Position numbers and translations under genes: made by a program. 21,946 nucleotides of DNA from an uncultured Cellulosilyticum sp. GTDB lineage: Bacteria > Bacillota > Clostridia > Lachnospirales > Cellulosilyticaceae. Of this stretch, positions 6,258 through 16,450 are shown in pieces. The notes beneath the pieces are model-generated. The model made no database searches. It had not been told where the DNA came from and was given only the letters and a program-made list of their open reading frames with translations. The stretch spans positions 1 to 21,946 of the forward strand of contig CAKVCL010000038.1 in the NCBI GenBank assembly GCA_934725855.1, in the 5' to 3' direction. Within the stretch, counting starts at the first letter, position 1, and each line of letters starts with the position of its first letter.

Positions 6258-8201
6258 TTAATAAGCCTTTACAAGCACCATAGCACTTCTGCCTTCTACA
6301 ACCACTTCATCTCCCTTAATAACTTCTAATGCCTGTACTCCTGCATGCTTGCCATTTACTACTACTTCCCAATTATCAGTCGGTAGTTCTACTTTTTGCA
6401 TCTCTTCATTTCCATTGAATAAAACAACAATTTCTTCCCATTCATCATAAGCTGCATGATTTTTTAGAGTATACCCCACCATATTAGCTACGGGCATTTC
6501 CATAAAACTTAAGTTTCGGCTAATCTCTGCTGCTGTTGTCATCCTAAATGCAGGATGCTTTTTCCTTAACTCAATAAGCCCTTTATAATACTCAAATACC
6601 TCTTTAAATTCTGACTTACGCTTCCAGTCCAACTTATTAATCTCATCACTAGACTTATAACTGTTCTCATCTCCATATTTCGTTCTAGCAAATTCTGCTC
6701 CTGCATGGATAAATGGCACCCCTTGAGAAGTTAGCACAATGGCATTAGCGAGTTTTTGCATTTTAATTTTTTCTTCTTTACTAGCTTCTTTACAACTTGC
6801 TTCAATTTTATCCCATAATGTTAAATTATCATGAGCTGATACATAATTAATGGTTTGTCCTGGAAGCTTCGCATAAGGTGCGTCAGAGTAATTCACTTTA
6901 GTAAAATCAATTTGAGGATGGTCAGTGGATGCTACGATTCCAAACTTAACAGATTCCTCCATACCTGATGCGCCGGCTATAAATCCTTTTGCCTCGTTAA
7001 CAAAGACATCTCCTCTTACTCCATCTCTAAGGTCATCATTAAACACGCCCACATGTCTTAGATGCGGCGTATTGACTTTTAAGGCTCTTTTCTTTTCTGA
7101 AAGTCCACAAGTCCCTCCAGCCCATCCTTCTCCATATAAGATAATATCAGGGTTTATCTTACTAAGTTCTTCATGAATACGATTCATCGTTTCAATGTCT
7201 AATACACCCATCAAATCAAATCTAAAGCCATCTAACTTATATTCTTTTGCCCAATATATCACAGAATCCATAATCATCTTGCGTACCATATGTCGCTCAG
7301 AAGCTAATTCATTGCCACATGCTGAGCCATTATAAAATACGCCATCTTTATTGGTTCTATAGTAATAGTTAGGCATCAAGATATTTAAATCTGAGTTTTC
7401 ACTATTTGCCGTATGATTGTAGACCACATCCATAATAACGCCTAGCCCGTTATTATGCAGGCTCATGATAGCTTCCTTAAGTTCTTTAATTCTTACTTCT
7501 CCATGATAAGGGTCTGTAGAATAAGAACCTTCTGGAATATTATAATTGAGTGGATCATAGCCCCAATTATATTCCGAGCAATCATCCTTTGACTCATCTA
7601 CTGTTAAATAATCATAAATTGGTAAAATCTGTACATGTGTAACGTCTAACTCCTTAATATGATTAACACCTGTTGTTTCTCCTTCATCGCTTGTTGTTTC
7701 TGTTTCTGTAAAAGCCAAGTATTTACCTTTATGCTTCATATTACCGTGAGCATCTATAGATAAGTCTCTTACATGCACTTCATAAATAACGGCCTCTGTT
7801 GGATTATTTAAGGAGATGTTTTTTTGTTCTTCCCAACCCACAGGATTCGTTTCACTTAAATCAATAATCATGCCCCTTTTGCCATTTACACCACACGCTT
7901 TTGCATAAGGGTCCATTACTTCCTTTATTACTTTTCCGTTATTTACTTTATATGTATAATAAACACCTTTTAAATCTCTCTCTACACTTACTTTCCAAAC
8001 TCCCTTTGCACATTTTTGCATAGGAATCTCTTCTATTTTATTGTCTCCATCTCCATTACGATATAAGACTAAGCTTACCTTTAACGCCTTTGGGCTCCAG
8101 ACCTTAAAAAAAGAAACCTGTGCGTCATATGTTACGCCCAGGTCACTTCCATAATAATTATATTGGCGATTAAAGACTTTAGAGTTAAATATATCTTCCA
8201 T
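6258..8201 (-). CDS. pulA: Type I pullulanase
   Basis: Debranching enzyme that cleaves alpha-1,6 links of pullulan, glycogen and branched dextrins; 647 residues, typical of short type I pullulanases. Residues about 18-100 are a CBM48-like domain. The type I signature YNWGYDP lies at 211-217, followed by DVVYNH (258-263), GFRFDLMG with nucleophile D329, LYGEGW with E358, and YVSAHDN with D458. No signal peptide or surface-layer domain is seen, so it acts in the cytoplasm on imported or stored glucans. The start ATG has GAGG 8 nt upstream. It sits between the chemoreceptor (54 bp) and the neopullulanase-like gene (60 bp) in one operon. Together with MalQ and the phosphorylase it completes the breakdown of branched dextrins. 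Confidence 0.95.
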   Translation of the reverse strand: MEDIFNSKVFNRQYNYYGSDLGVTYDAQVSFFKVWSPKALKVSLVLYRNGDGDNKIEEIPMQKCAKGVWKVSVERDLKGVYYTYKVNNGKVIKEVMDPYAKACGVNGKRGMIIDLSETNPVGWEEQKNISLNNPTEAVIYEVHVRDLSIDAHGNMKHKGKYLAFTETETTSDEGETTGVNHIKELDVTHVQILPIYDYLTVDESKDDCSEYNWGYDPLNYNIPEGSYSTDPYHGEVRIKELKEAIMSLHNNGLGVIMDVVYNHTANSENSDLNILMPNYYYRTNKDGVFYNGSACGNELASERHMVRKMIMDSVIYWAKEYKLDGFRFDLMGVLDIETMNRIHEELSKINPDIILYGEGWAGGTCGLSEKKRALKVNTPHLRHVGVFNDDLRDGVRGDVFVNEAKGFIAGASGMEESVKFGIVASTDHPQIDFTKVNYSDAPYAKLPGQTINYVSAHDNLTLWDKIEASCKEASKEEKIKMQKLANAIVLTSQGVPFIHAGAEFARTKYGDENSYKSSDEINKLDWKRKSEFKEVFEYYKGLIELRKKHPAFRMTTAAEISRNLSFMEMPVANMVGYTLKNHAAYDEWEEIVVLFNGNEEMQKVELPTDNWEVVVNGKHAGVQALEVIKGDEVVVEGRSAMVLVKAY

Positions 8202-8255
8202 AAAACTAACCTCTCATCTCTTTGTTCTATTTTGGGGCTCATTCAGAAGCAGATT

Positions 8256-10235
8256 CTAATAACTTTCTTGCAAGCTTGTCACACTTTCAAGTAACTGAAT
8301 GGCTAAATCATTAATTTTCTCAGAAGCTTGTGCTTGTTCTATGGTTTGTGCATTAACTTCTTCAATAATGCATACAAATTCTTCTGCTATCTGTGAAATA
8401 TCTTTTATTTGTCTTTCGATAGCCTCTTTGGTATCTGTTACTACTCCAATAAGTTTATTGGTTTCATTAATTTGCACATCAATATTATCCATTCTATTAT
8501 ATATATTAGAGAATGTATGATTGATGCCATTTACTAATGGTAACTGCTTATCAAATACCTTCATTGCTTCTGATAATTCTACCAATGTTTGTTTTCTCTT
8601 TTCCTCAATGCTCTCTACAACCATTGCAATACGCTTGATGGCATTATCTGTTTCTAGTGATAACTTTCTCACTTCACTAGCCACTACTATAAACCCTTTA
8701 CCACTTTCTCCAGCTCTTGCTGCTTCAATAGAAGCATTAATTGCTAATAAATTAGTTTGCTTATTAATAGACTGTATCATATCCAAGATATTATTAATGC
8801 TTTCTGTTTCTTCACCTAATTCTTGTACAGATTCAGAAACTTTTTTACTGGTTAATATATTTTTTTCAGATTCACTATATAGCTCACTCAAACACGAGCG
8901 TGTTTCACTACTTACAATCATTGTTTCTTTAGACACATCTCTGATTCCTTGAATGATATCGTTTACCTTATTAACCTTTTCTGATAAAACACCCACAAGT
9001 TTAACGGCTTCTTCAACTGCTTCTTTTTGTTTTAATGTGCCCTGTGCGATATTATCTGTTGTACTACTGATATCACTGGCTGACTGACTTGTCGTTTCTG
9101 CTTGCTCTTGCAATGCTTTAGTACTAAGTTTTGCGTCAAGGGTCACTTGCTTACTTGTACTAATCATGTCTTTGAGTGACTCTAGCATATTAGTAAATCC
9201 CACTATTAGCATTTGGGTTTCTTGATTTTGAGGTCTAATATCCAACTTAAGTTCCTCATCTATACAGAAGTTTTGCTGTTCTATTCTCTTCATATATTGA
9301 GCCATTGCTACTATGGGTTTTGTGACTCGCCTACCAACTACTATACTAAGTAAAGCTACACATACAACTAATACTACTAACACTAGCACTATTTTATTAC
9401 AAGACCTTGTAAACTCTGACATTAAGTTAGACATGGGTGCTACACTTATTATTTTCCACCCATTTGTACATTCTAATAAGTTAACTATATTCTCATCTAT
9501 TATCCTAACTGAGTGCTCTTCCTCTTCGTCTAATTGTTTTAATATCTCATCATTTATCGTCTTATCATGATCAGTTGTTGCCACAATTTCATTATTCTCA
9601 TCTAAAATGGTTATGAATGTACATGTGTCTACATTAGCCAAGTCTAATAACTTAGTTAAAGCTTGCATGTCCATCATAATGATAATATATCCGTTAGACC
9701 CTGCTGCTTTCCTCACTAAAAACAGTTGCCTCTCATTACCTTCCCCTATGTAAAACCATATAGATGATGTTTGCTCTTGCTCATATATCTGTGTATATGC
9801 CTGACTTGCTTTAAACTCATCAATATTAAAGCAATCCTTCACCTTTACAATTTTATAACAAACTTTGTCCTCACTACATATATATACACCACTAATCATA
9901 TCTTGTGCATTCATCACAGACTGAACCTTTACATTAATATTGGCTCTTAATTCAGACTGCTCTGATGCTTGTAAGCTATAATAGCGAGAAACAGCAGTTT
10001 TAACATATTCTGATGCCAGTATATCTCCTACTGCTCCTCTCGCTATTGAAATATAGTCATTAATATTGTAGAGTAATTGCTCTCCAATTTGTTCTGTATA
10101 ACTACTGACTAAATCCTTAGTGCTTTTTCTTGTAAAATTAATGCTCATTAGCATAATAGTTAATGCAGATACAATACTGATTAGTATAAATATAGTTACA
10201 AGTTGTGTCTGAAGTTTGCCTTTTTTCATATTCAA
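8256..10235 (-). CDS. Methyl-accepting chemotaxis protein inside the maltodextrin operon
   Basis: A 659-residue membrane chemoreceptor. It has TM1 about 12-31, an extracellular Cache-like sensor 32-280, TM2 281-300, a HAMP-like linker, and a long coiled-coil signalling domain. The CheA/CheW-binding tip lies at 491-520 ([21 protein letters not shown], read as separate conserved blocks NLLAIN and EAARAGE). No C-terminal pentapeptide tether is seen. The start is TTG, 8 nt after GGAGG; an ATG six bases on (10229) is possible. It lies 46 bp downstream of malG and 54 bp upstream of pulA, so it is very likely in the operon. It may report maltodextrins, directly or through the neighbouring binding lipoprotein (inference). 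The ligand is unknown. Confidence 0.93.
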   Translation of the reverse strand: MNMKKGKLQTQLVTIFILISIVSALTIMLMSINFTRKSTKDLVSSYTEQIGEQLLYNINDYISIARGAVGDILASEYVKTAVSRYYSLQASEQSELRANINVKVQSVMNAQDMISGVYICSEDKVCYKIVKVKDCFNIDEFKASQAYTQIYEQEQTSSIWFYIGEGNERQLFLVRKAAGSNGYIIIMMDMQALTKLLDLANVDTCTFITILDENNEIVATTDHDKTINDEILKQLDEEEEHSVRIIDENIVNLLECTNGWKIISVAPMSNLMSEFTRSCNKIVLVLVVLVVCVALLSIVVGRRVTKPIVAMAQYMKRIEQQNFCIDEELKLDIRPQNQETQMLIVGFTNMLESLKDMISTSKQVTLDAKLSTKALQEQAETTSQSASDISSTTDNIAQGTLKQKEAVEEAVKLVGVLSEKVNKVNDIIQGIRDVSKETMIVSSETRSCLSELYSESEKNILTSKKVSESVQELGEETESINNILDMIQSINKQTNLLAINASIEAARAGESGKGFIVVASEVRKLSLETDNAIKRIAMVVESIEEKRKQTLVELSEAMKVFDKQLPLVNGINHTFSNIYNRMDNIDVQINETNKLIGVVTDTKEAIERQIKDISQIAEEFVCIIEEVNAQTIEQAQASEKINDLAIQLLESVTSLQESY

Positions 10236-10281
10236 TTAACTCCCTCCAAACCCCCTAGGCAATTACTTATGGATCTATTAA

Positions 10282-11133
10282 TTACTTAATAGATCCACCT
10301 GTAATACCTGATACATAATATTTTTGTAACCAAATAAATAAAATGGTAATTGGGATTGCAATACATACACTACCTGCTGCGAACATCGTAAAGCATGTTT
10401 CAATGTTTTCTTTTTCTGTCATATACCATAAACCAATCGCCACAGTGTATTTATCGTAATTGTCACCCATAATCATCTTAGCCATAATGAAATCCATCCA
10501 TGGTGAGATAAACGCTTGAAGTGCAGTATATACTAAAATAGGTTTTGATAAAGGAATAATAATCTTTGTAAAAACTTGTGCATTGTTAGCTCCATCTATA
10601 CGAGCTGCTTCATCAATTTCTCTAGAAATTGTATCAAAGAAACCTTTTGCAATATAAAATGTTGTGGCTGCACCTGCAGAATAAATAAGCATAAGTGCTA
10701 CTAAGCTTTGTGTAAGTCCGAATGCTTTTAATACATAGTAAATAGCAATCATAGACATAAAGCCTGGGAACATACCTAATACAAGTGCTACATTCATATA
10801 AACTTTCCTTAATTTGAAGCGAAGTCTAGACATAACATATGCTACAGATACATTAATAAATGTGCTTAGCAGACAACTTCCTACTGCAACTATAAATGTA
10901 TTAATAAACCATTGTTTATACTTGAATACACTTGAAGTAAACAAATTAATATAATTTTGCAAGGTATATGTCTTTGGAATAAAGTAAGGTACATTTGCTG
11001 TTCCTTCTGCTCTAAATGAAGTAAGTACAATCCAAAGAACAGGAAACAACCATATTACACTTAATACGCTTAAAATGATATATACTAATGTGTTACTTGC
11101 TTTTTTTCGAGCTTTCATTGACATTGTACTCAT
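10282..11133 (-). CDS. malG: Maltodextrin ABC transporter permease, MalG type
   Basis: A 283-residue integral membrane permease of the CUT1 sugar transporter family with about six helices. The first is at 16-38. The ATPase-docking EAA loop is at 175-197 (EAARIDGANNAQVF...PLSKP). The C-terminus ends in YYVSGITGGSIK, typical of MalG proteins. It overlaps the stop codon of the preceding permease by one base (TAATG), which indicates translational coupling, and GAGGAGG lies 10 nt upstream. It pairs with the MalF-type protein to form the channel. Sugar specificity is inferred from the glucan-degrading neighbours. Confidence 0.93.
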   Translation of the reverse strand: MSTMSMKARKKASNTLVYIILSVLSVIWLFPVLWIVLTSFRAEGTANVPYFIPKTYTLQNYINLFTSSVFKYKQWFINTFIVAVGSCLLSTFINVSVAYVMSRLRFKLRKVYMNVALVLGMFPGFMSMIAIYYVLKAFGLTQSLVALMLIYSAGAATTFYIAKGFFDTISREIDEAARIDGANNAQVFTKIIIPLSKPILVYTALQAFISPWMDFIMAKMIMGDNYDKYTVAIGLWYMTEKENIETCFTMFAAGSVCIAIPITILFIWLQKYYVSGITGGSIK

Positions 11134-12515
11134 TATTGGAAGTCCTCCTCATTCTTTGATGATGCTGTTAAGTTAAAGGTTACAAGAGAAATAATAATTG
11201 AGATAACAAATACAGCAATACCAATTACAGATGCTCTACTATAATCTTTATAGTTAACAGTTAATTTATATAACCACGTTACAAGTAAATCTGTCTTTCC
11301 AGCGAAATAATAATCTGAAGCTAATGGTTCTCCTTTGGTTAAGAAATAAATAACATTAAAGTTATTAATATTTCCAATAAATTGAGTAATTAAATAAGGT
11401 GCTGTAACAAAGAATACATATGGCATTGTAATCTTAATAAAGGCTTTAATTGGAGATGCTCCATCGATTTCTGCAGCTTCATAAAGTTCTTTAGGAATAT
11501 TCATTAAGATACTTGATGTAATCAGCATAGTATATGGTACACCAATCCAGAAGTTAACAACGATAACAACAATACGTGCATACATTGGTTTTGTTAAAAA
11601 TGGAATATACTTAGAGATTAAGCCCCATCCTATTAACTCACCATTTAATGGACCATAATCCATTAGCATTTGACGAACAACTAATAAAGTAATAAATTGT
11701 GGGATAGCCATTGTGATAACAAAGATTGTACGCCACATTTTTTTAAGTTTAATGCCCTCTTTATTAATTAATATGGCAAGAACAATTCCTCCAAAGTAGC
11801 AAGTAAAGGTTGCCAATACTGCCCATATTAACGTCCATCCAAGTACTGGGAAGAACGTATGACTAAATGAGGATGAACTAAAAAGCATATCTTTAAAGTT
11901 TGCAAGACCTACCCAATTAAATAATGCCCCTGGTGGTTGATGGTCTTTATCATAATTGGTAAATGCAATTAAGATCATGTATATCAGTGGTAATACTGTA
12001 AAAATAGTTACCATAGCTAATGGAAGTGTCATTAAAGTTATATGGAATTTATTATCTAATAAATCTTTAATGTCTTCTTTAAGTGTAGGAACATGCTCCC
12101 CTCTTTGCACAATATCTTGTACATTTTTTGCACTGTAAATATTACTTACATACACAACTAAAAATATAACTGTGGCTACAAGTGTACATACACCATACAG
12201 TAAGAAGAGCATTGAGTTATCTCCTTGTGAAAGCACTTCTATACCTAGTGTTTCATCTAGTACCCAACCTTGTGTTTGCGTACCTAACGTAATGAGCCCT
12301 TGTAGTTTTTGAATTCCTGTTGTAACCAAGAAATATAGAAAGCCTATTTCAATTCCTAGATATACAAGTCCTTTTACAAACTGCTTTCTAGCTATGTTTC
12401 CAAGACCCATGATTAAAAATGATAATTTGGTAAATATATCACCGTTCATAAATATTGTAAATATATTATCTCTTTTGGCTTTGTTGGCCTTTTTATTAAT
12501 AGCTATTTCACTCAC
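11133..12515 (-). CDS. malF: Maltodextrin ABC transporter permease, MalF type
   Basis: A 460-residue CUT1 permease. The core (about 160-455) has six helices and the EAA loop at 347-365 (EAAEIDGASPIKAF). An extra N-terminal part of about 150 residues carries two or three more helices, at about 48-66 and 102-125. Its block RKQFVKGLVYLGIE resembles the 'KGLl.l..E' segment often seen at the start of firmicute MalF proteins. The start is GTG, 6-7 nt after GGAGGG. It follows the binding-protein gene by 125 bp, with a stem-loop in the gap, and overlaps malG. The matching ATPase (MalK/MsmX) is not in the window, so a shared ATPase from elsewhere is likely. Confidence 0.92.
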   Translation of the reverse strand: MSEIAINKKANKAKRDNIFTIFMNGDIFTKLSFLIMGLGNIARKQFVKGLVYLGIEIGFLYFLVTTGIQKLQGLITLGTQTQGWVLDETLGIEVLSQGDNSMLFLLYGVCTLVATVIFLVVYVSNIYSAKNVQDIVQRGEHVPTLKEDIKDLLDNKFHITLMTLPLAMVTIFTVLPLIYMILIAFTNYDKDHQPPGALFNWVGLANFKDMLFSSSSFSHTFFPVLGWTLIWAVLATFTCYFGGIVLAILINKEGIKLKKMWRTIFVITMAIPQFITLLVVRQMLMDYGPLNGELIGWGLISKYIPFLTKPMYARIVVIVVNFWIGVPYTMLITSSILMNIPKELYEAAEIDGASPIKAFIKITMPYVFFVTAPYLITQFIGNINNFNVIYFLTKGEPLASDYYFAGKTDLLVTWLYKLTVNYKDYSRASVIGIAVFVISIIISLVTFNLTASSKNEEDFQ

Positions 12516-12550
12516 TAAGTTCCCTCCATTCCTTATATTTAAGAAAGTAA

Positions 12551-12580
12551 GGAGCTGCTATAGTGCTATATAGCAGTTCC
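12551..12580 (-). other. Intercistronic stem-loop between binding protein and permease genes
   Basis: Arms GGAGCTGCTATA (12551-12562) and TATAGCAGTTCC (12569-12580) pair at 11 of 12 positions around a 6-nt loop. No T-run follows on the minus strand. It probably protects the upstream mRNA or partly terminates transcription, giving more binding protein than permease, as known for malE-malF gaps (inference). Confidence 0.65.
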
Positions 12581-12640
12581 GTAAGATGTATCCTGTCGTG
12601 GTCTACATTTGCTTTCTTTCTAAATTTGATTACCTACTTA

Positions 12641-13975
12641 CTACTCTGCACCTTCAGTAACTGTTGCTACTAATGTGTCTAATTTTGCTTGATAATCTGC
12701 TTCAGTAATTGTTCCATCAAATGCTTCTTGAACAAATGCTTTTGTTGCATCCCAGAATTTACCCATTTGTGGGATAGCTGGCATAGCATAAGCATAGTTA
12801 AGTTGTGCAAGTATTGCTTTTGTTGATTCTTCAGCAGTAACTTCTGGACTTTCTGCAAGAGCTTTAGCTACTGGAACAGCTGCTCTATCTTTGAATCTCT
12901 TAAGTTGGTTATCTTCATTTGTTAACCAGTTTGCAAGAGCCATAGCTTCAAGAGGATATTTTGTATTAGATTTTACACAATAGATTTTGAAACCAGCAAA
13001 TGATGCCATATGTTTTTCTTCCCCATTAAAGTTAAGTGTAGGAAGTTCAACAGCTCCAAAGTTATCTCCTAAAACTTCTTTGTATGTTTCTGTTTTCCAA
13101 GGACCTGCTACATAAGCTCCTAATGTACCTGCTTCAAATTGAGCTGATGCAACTGTATCATCAAATGCTACTACACCTTTAGATTTTAATGAACCAAGTA
13201 ATTTAGCAACTTCTAAACCTTGCTCATTGTTAAATGTTACTGTTTTAGCATCTGAACCGTCTGGTCCAAATAATTCACATCCGTTAGATAAGAAGAATGG
13301 TCCAGAATAGTAAGCATTAGCAATATCCATAGCAAATGGTGTTACCCCATCTGGTAAATCTGCTGTAAGCATAGCATCTAGTGATTTTACTTGATCTTCA
13401 TTGAAGATTGCTTTGTTATAGAATAAGAAATAAGTTTCAGATGAACTTGGGTATCCATATAGTTCTCCGTCATATGTAGCTGCATTTATAGCTGCTTCAA
13501 CTGATCTTTCTTTAATTTCATCAGCATATTTTGTATTTTTGTATACAGCACCTGATTGAACAAGTTCACCTAATTGATCATGAGCGATAGCAAATACGTC
13601 TGCTGCTGCTTCTGTATCTTTAAGAACTTCTGTTTTAGCTTGATCTTCTCCATTTACACGAACGGTAATATCCCATGCTACTTCTGGGTATTCTGCTTTA
13701 AAAGCATCAACCATTTCATTTAACATTTGTTGGTCATCTTGTGATCCCCATACTACTAAAGATGCTTCTGTGTTTTGGAACATTGGAGCTTCAGCTGCTG
13801 CACCTTCTGCTGAAGCTTCTTCTGTTGCTTCTTCTGTTGCTGCTGGAGCTTCTTCTGCTGTTTCTGTTGATGTATTTGTAGATGATGCCGAACTATTTCC
13901 ACATCCTACCATTGACATCCCCATTGCACTAATCATCATCATTGCTATAGCTTTAGAAAATAATTGTTTCTTCAT
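12641..13975 (-). CDS. malE: Maltodextrin-binding lipoprotein, MalE type
   Basis: Extracellular solute-binding protein (family 1), 444 residues from the ATG at 13975. That start has GGAGGAG 5-6 nt upstream; an earlier in-frame ATG at 13990 would put the ribosome site inside the gene. Residues 1-24 are a lipoprotein signal peptide ending MVG, with C25 the lipidated cysteine. Residues 26-66 are an Ala/Glu/Thr tether. The mature domain follows, with VVWGSQDD near its start, PSSSETYFLFYNK, a GPW motif typical of maltose-binding proteins, and AVPVAKA. It is anchored outside the membrane and delivers maltodextrins to MalF/MalG. It follows the phosphorylase gene by 114 bp; I saw no convincing promoter in that gap. 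Confidence 0.93.
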   Translation of the reverse strand: MKKQLFSKAIAMMMISAMGMSMVGCGNSSASSTNTSTETAEEAPAATEEATEEASAEGAAAEAPMFQNTEASLVVWGSQDDQQMLNEMVDAFKAEYPEVAWDITVRVNGEDQAKTEVLKDTEAAADVFAIAHDQLGELVQSGAVYKNTKYADEIKERSVEAAINAATYDGELYGYPSSSETYFLFYNKAIFNEDQVKSLDAMLTADLPDGVTPFAMDIANAYYSGPFFLSNGCELFGPDGSDAKTVTFNNEQGLEVAKLLGSLKSKGVVAFDDTVASAQFEAGTLGAYVAGPWKTETYKEVLGDNFGAVELPTLNFNGEEKHMASFAGFKIYCVKSNTKYPLEAMALANWLTNEDNQLKRFKDRAAVPVAKALAESPEVTAEESTKAILAQLNYAYAMPAIPQMGKFWDATKAFVQEAFDGTITEADYQAKLDTLVATVTEGAE

Positions 13976-14089
13976 TATATACTCCTCCAATGCTTTTTAA
14001 TTTAAATTAAATTTAACATCTATATCATACATATCAGTTAAAGAAAACCTATATGTTAGATTTTCACTAGCATGACATATTTGATATCA

Positions 14090-16450
14090 CTACTTTGTTG
14101 TTTTTGGTTCAATATTCCAAATCTCATTTGCATATTGCATGATTGTACGGTCACTTGAAAAAATACCTGCATGTGCAATATTCATTAAACTCATCTTAGC
14201 CCAAGATTTTTGATCTTTATAAGCCATAAATACTTTATCTTCTGCTTCTCTAAATGCAAGGAAATCTTCTAGTACAAAGTATGTGTCTCTTTCTGTCATT
14301 AAACTGTTATATAAATCTTCAAAATCACCAGATCCATCATCATCAAACGTTCCATCAACAAGTGAAGATACTACTCTCATAATATCTTTATTTGCCTCAG
14401 CTACAGCACGGCCTTTATAAGTTTTTTGGATTTTCTCAATATCTTCAACTCTAAGACCAAAAATAAAGTTATTATCTTCTCCAGCTTCTTGTACGATTTC
14501 AACATTTGCTCCATCGTAAGTTCCAAAAGTTACTGCTCCGTTTAACATGAATTTCATGTTTCCTGTGCCAGAAGCTTCTTTACCTGCAGTAGAAATTTGT
14601 TTTGAAATATCAGCTGCTGGGAATAATTTTTCTCCATAAGATACACGATAGTTTTCAACAAATAGTACTTGCATTTTTTGACTTACAACTGGATCATTTG
14701 CTACAAGTTTACTAATAGCCCCAATAAATTTAACAATTGATTTTGCCCTTCTATAGCTTGGGAATGCTTTTGCACCAAAGATAAAGGTTGTTTTTGGCAT
14801 ATCTAAGTTTGGATTTTCTTTAATGCGGTAGTATAAGTCTAAAATATAGAAAGCATTAAGCAATTGTCTCTTATATTCATGTAAACGTTTAATTTGAATA
14901 TCAAATAAGGAATTTGGATCTATTACTGTTCCTTCTGTTTCTTTGATGTACTTAGCAAGTTGCTCTTTCTTTGTATGTTTGATAGCCATTAAGCGATTTA
15001 ATACTGACTCATCATTTACATAAGCTTCAAGTTTTTCTAATTGACTAAGATCTGTCACCCAAGCTTCACTTCCAAGAAGTTCCGTAATAAGTGCTGATAA
15101 TTCTTGGTTACAAAGTTTAAGCCATCTTCTTGGTGTTATCCCATTTGTTTTATTTTGGAATTTCTCTGGATATAATTCATACCAGTTATGAAGCTCTGTA
15201 TTTTTCAGTATTTCTGTATGTAATGCAGCTACACCATTTACAGCATGCCCCATGTGAATCGCTAAATTAGCCATTCTTACTTGACCATAGTTGATGATTT
15301 TAAATTCATCAATTGCTTTTTTACTATAACCTTTAGCTTCAAGTTCTTTTACAAATCTTTGATCAATCACTTCAATAATGTTATAGATACGTGGTGAAAC
15401 TCTCTTAATAAGTTTTACATCCCATTTTTCAAGTGCTTCTGCTAAAATTGTATGGTTTGTATAAGCAAATGTATCTACTGCAATTTGCATTGCATCTTTG
15501 AAGCATACATCTTCTTCATCTACTAAAATCCTGATAAGTTCTGGAATTGCAAGTGTTGGATGTGTATCATTAAGTTGAACAGCATGAAGTTTGCTGAATT
15601 CACTAAAATCTGTATGTCCACTCTTCTTAAATTCTCTAACCATATCTTTAAGTGATGCACTAACCATAAAGTATTGCTGACGAAGTCTGAGCATTTTACC
15701 TGCATCTTTTGAATCAGCTGGATATAATACTCTAGTAATATTTTCAGCTTCATTTTTACATTTTAATGCTTCACTATATTCTTGTTCACAGAAAAGATTA
15801 AAATCAAATGGTACTAATGCTTCTGCTTGCCAGAGTCTAAGGGTATTAATATTCTTTGAATCATAACCAATGATTGGTACATCATAAGGAACAGCTTTTA
15901 CACTATAGTCTTCAAAGTCTACCATAACCGCTTCGCTATCTTTTCTGATGCTCCATGGGTCACCATATTTAAGCCAAGTATCTACTTCTTCAACTTGAGC
16001 TCCATCAATAATCTTTTGGTTGAATAAACCATTTTGGTAACGAAGGCCGTATCCTACAAGTGGTAAGTGCATTGCAGCCCCTGATTCCATAAAGCAAGCT
16101 GCAAGTCTTCCAAGTCCACCATTTCCAAGTCCAGCATCTTCCTCAATTTCTTCAATTACATTAAGATCAATGTTGAGTTCATTAAGTACTTCTTTAACTT
16201 CTTCATAGTTGTTCATGCAAATTAAGTTGTTTCCTAATGCACGCCCCATTAAATATTCAGCTGAAATGTAATAAGCTCTCTTGCCCGTGTTATATAACTT
16301 AGTTGTTTTATTCCAATCTGGAACAATTTCTTCTAAGAGTGCTAATGAAACTGCATTAAATACCTCATAATTTTCAGCTTCACTAAGTGGTTTTCCATAC
16401 TTTACATTACAGTATTTTTCAATGTTAGTTTTTAGTAGTTCCTTTTGCAT
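14090..16450 (-). CDS. glgP: Glycogen/maltodextrin phosphorylase (GT35)
   Basis: Cytoplasmic enzyme that releases glucose-1-phosphate from alpha-1,4-glucan ends. It has 786 residues from the ATG at 16450, the usual phosphorylase length. Marks include NGGLGRLAACFMES near the N-terminus, the QLNDTHP region, EYKRQLLNA, and the PLP-binding lysine K633 in EASGTGNMKFMLNGA. That start has AAAGG 9 nt upstream; an ATG at 16471, seven codons earlier, lacks a ribosome site. It overlaps the end of malQ (26 bp from this start), implying coupled translation. Regulatory sites for allosteric control cannot be judged. Bacterial glgP and malP are hard to tell apart by sequence; the operon context favours maltodextrin use. 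Confidence 0.93.
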   Translation of the reverse strand: MQKELLKTNIEKYCNVKYGKPLSEAENYEVFNAVSLALLEEIVPDWNKTTKLYNTGKRAYYISAEYLMGRALGNNLICMNNYEEVKEVLNELNIDLNVIEEIEEDAGLGNGGLGRLAACFMESGAAMHLPLVGYGLRYQNGLFNQKIIDGAQVEEVDTWLKYGDPWSIRKDSEAVMVDFEDYSVKAVPYDVPIIGYDSKNINTLRLWQAEALVPFDFNLFCEQEYSEALKCKNEAENITRVLYPADSKDAGKMLRLRQQYFMVSASLKDMVREFKKSGHTDFSEFSKLHAVQLNDTHPTLAIPELIRILVDEEDVCFKDAMQIAVDTFAYTNHTILAEALEKWDVKLIKRVSPRIYNIIEVIDQRFVKELEAKGYSKKAIDEFKIINYGQVRMANLAIHMGHAVNGVAALHTEILKNTELHNWYELYPEKFQNKTNGITPRRWLKLCNQELSALITELLGSEAWVTDLSQLEKLEAYVNDESVLNRLMAIKHTKKEQLAKYIKETEGTVIDPNSLFDIQIKRLHEYKRQLLNAFYILDLYYRIKENPNLDMPKTTFIFGAKAFPSYRRAKSIVKFIGAISKLVANDPVVSQKMQVLFVENYRVSYGEKLFPAADISKQISTAGKEASGTGNMKFMLNGAVTFGTYDGANVEIVQEAGEDNNFIFGLRVEDIEKIQKTYKGRAVAEANKDIMRVVSSLVDGTFDDDGSGDFEDLYNSLMTERDTYFVLEDFLAFREAEDKVFMAYKDQKSWAKMSLMNIAHAGIFSSDRTIMQYANEIWNIEPKTTK

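Noticed and set aside
13770..14000. Plus-strand 76-codon ORF opposite the MalE lipoprotein linker
   Set aside because: It is a shadow of the Ala/Glu-rich linker on the other strand.
13976..14089. Possible internal promoter before malE
   Set aside because: The gap is AT-rich but no -35/-10 pair with proper spacing stands out.
14879..14893. cre-like ATGTAAACGTTTAAT inside the phosphorylase gene
   Set aside because: It misses one consensus base and encodes the conserved peptide KRLHEY, so coding constraint explains it.
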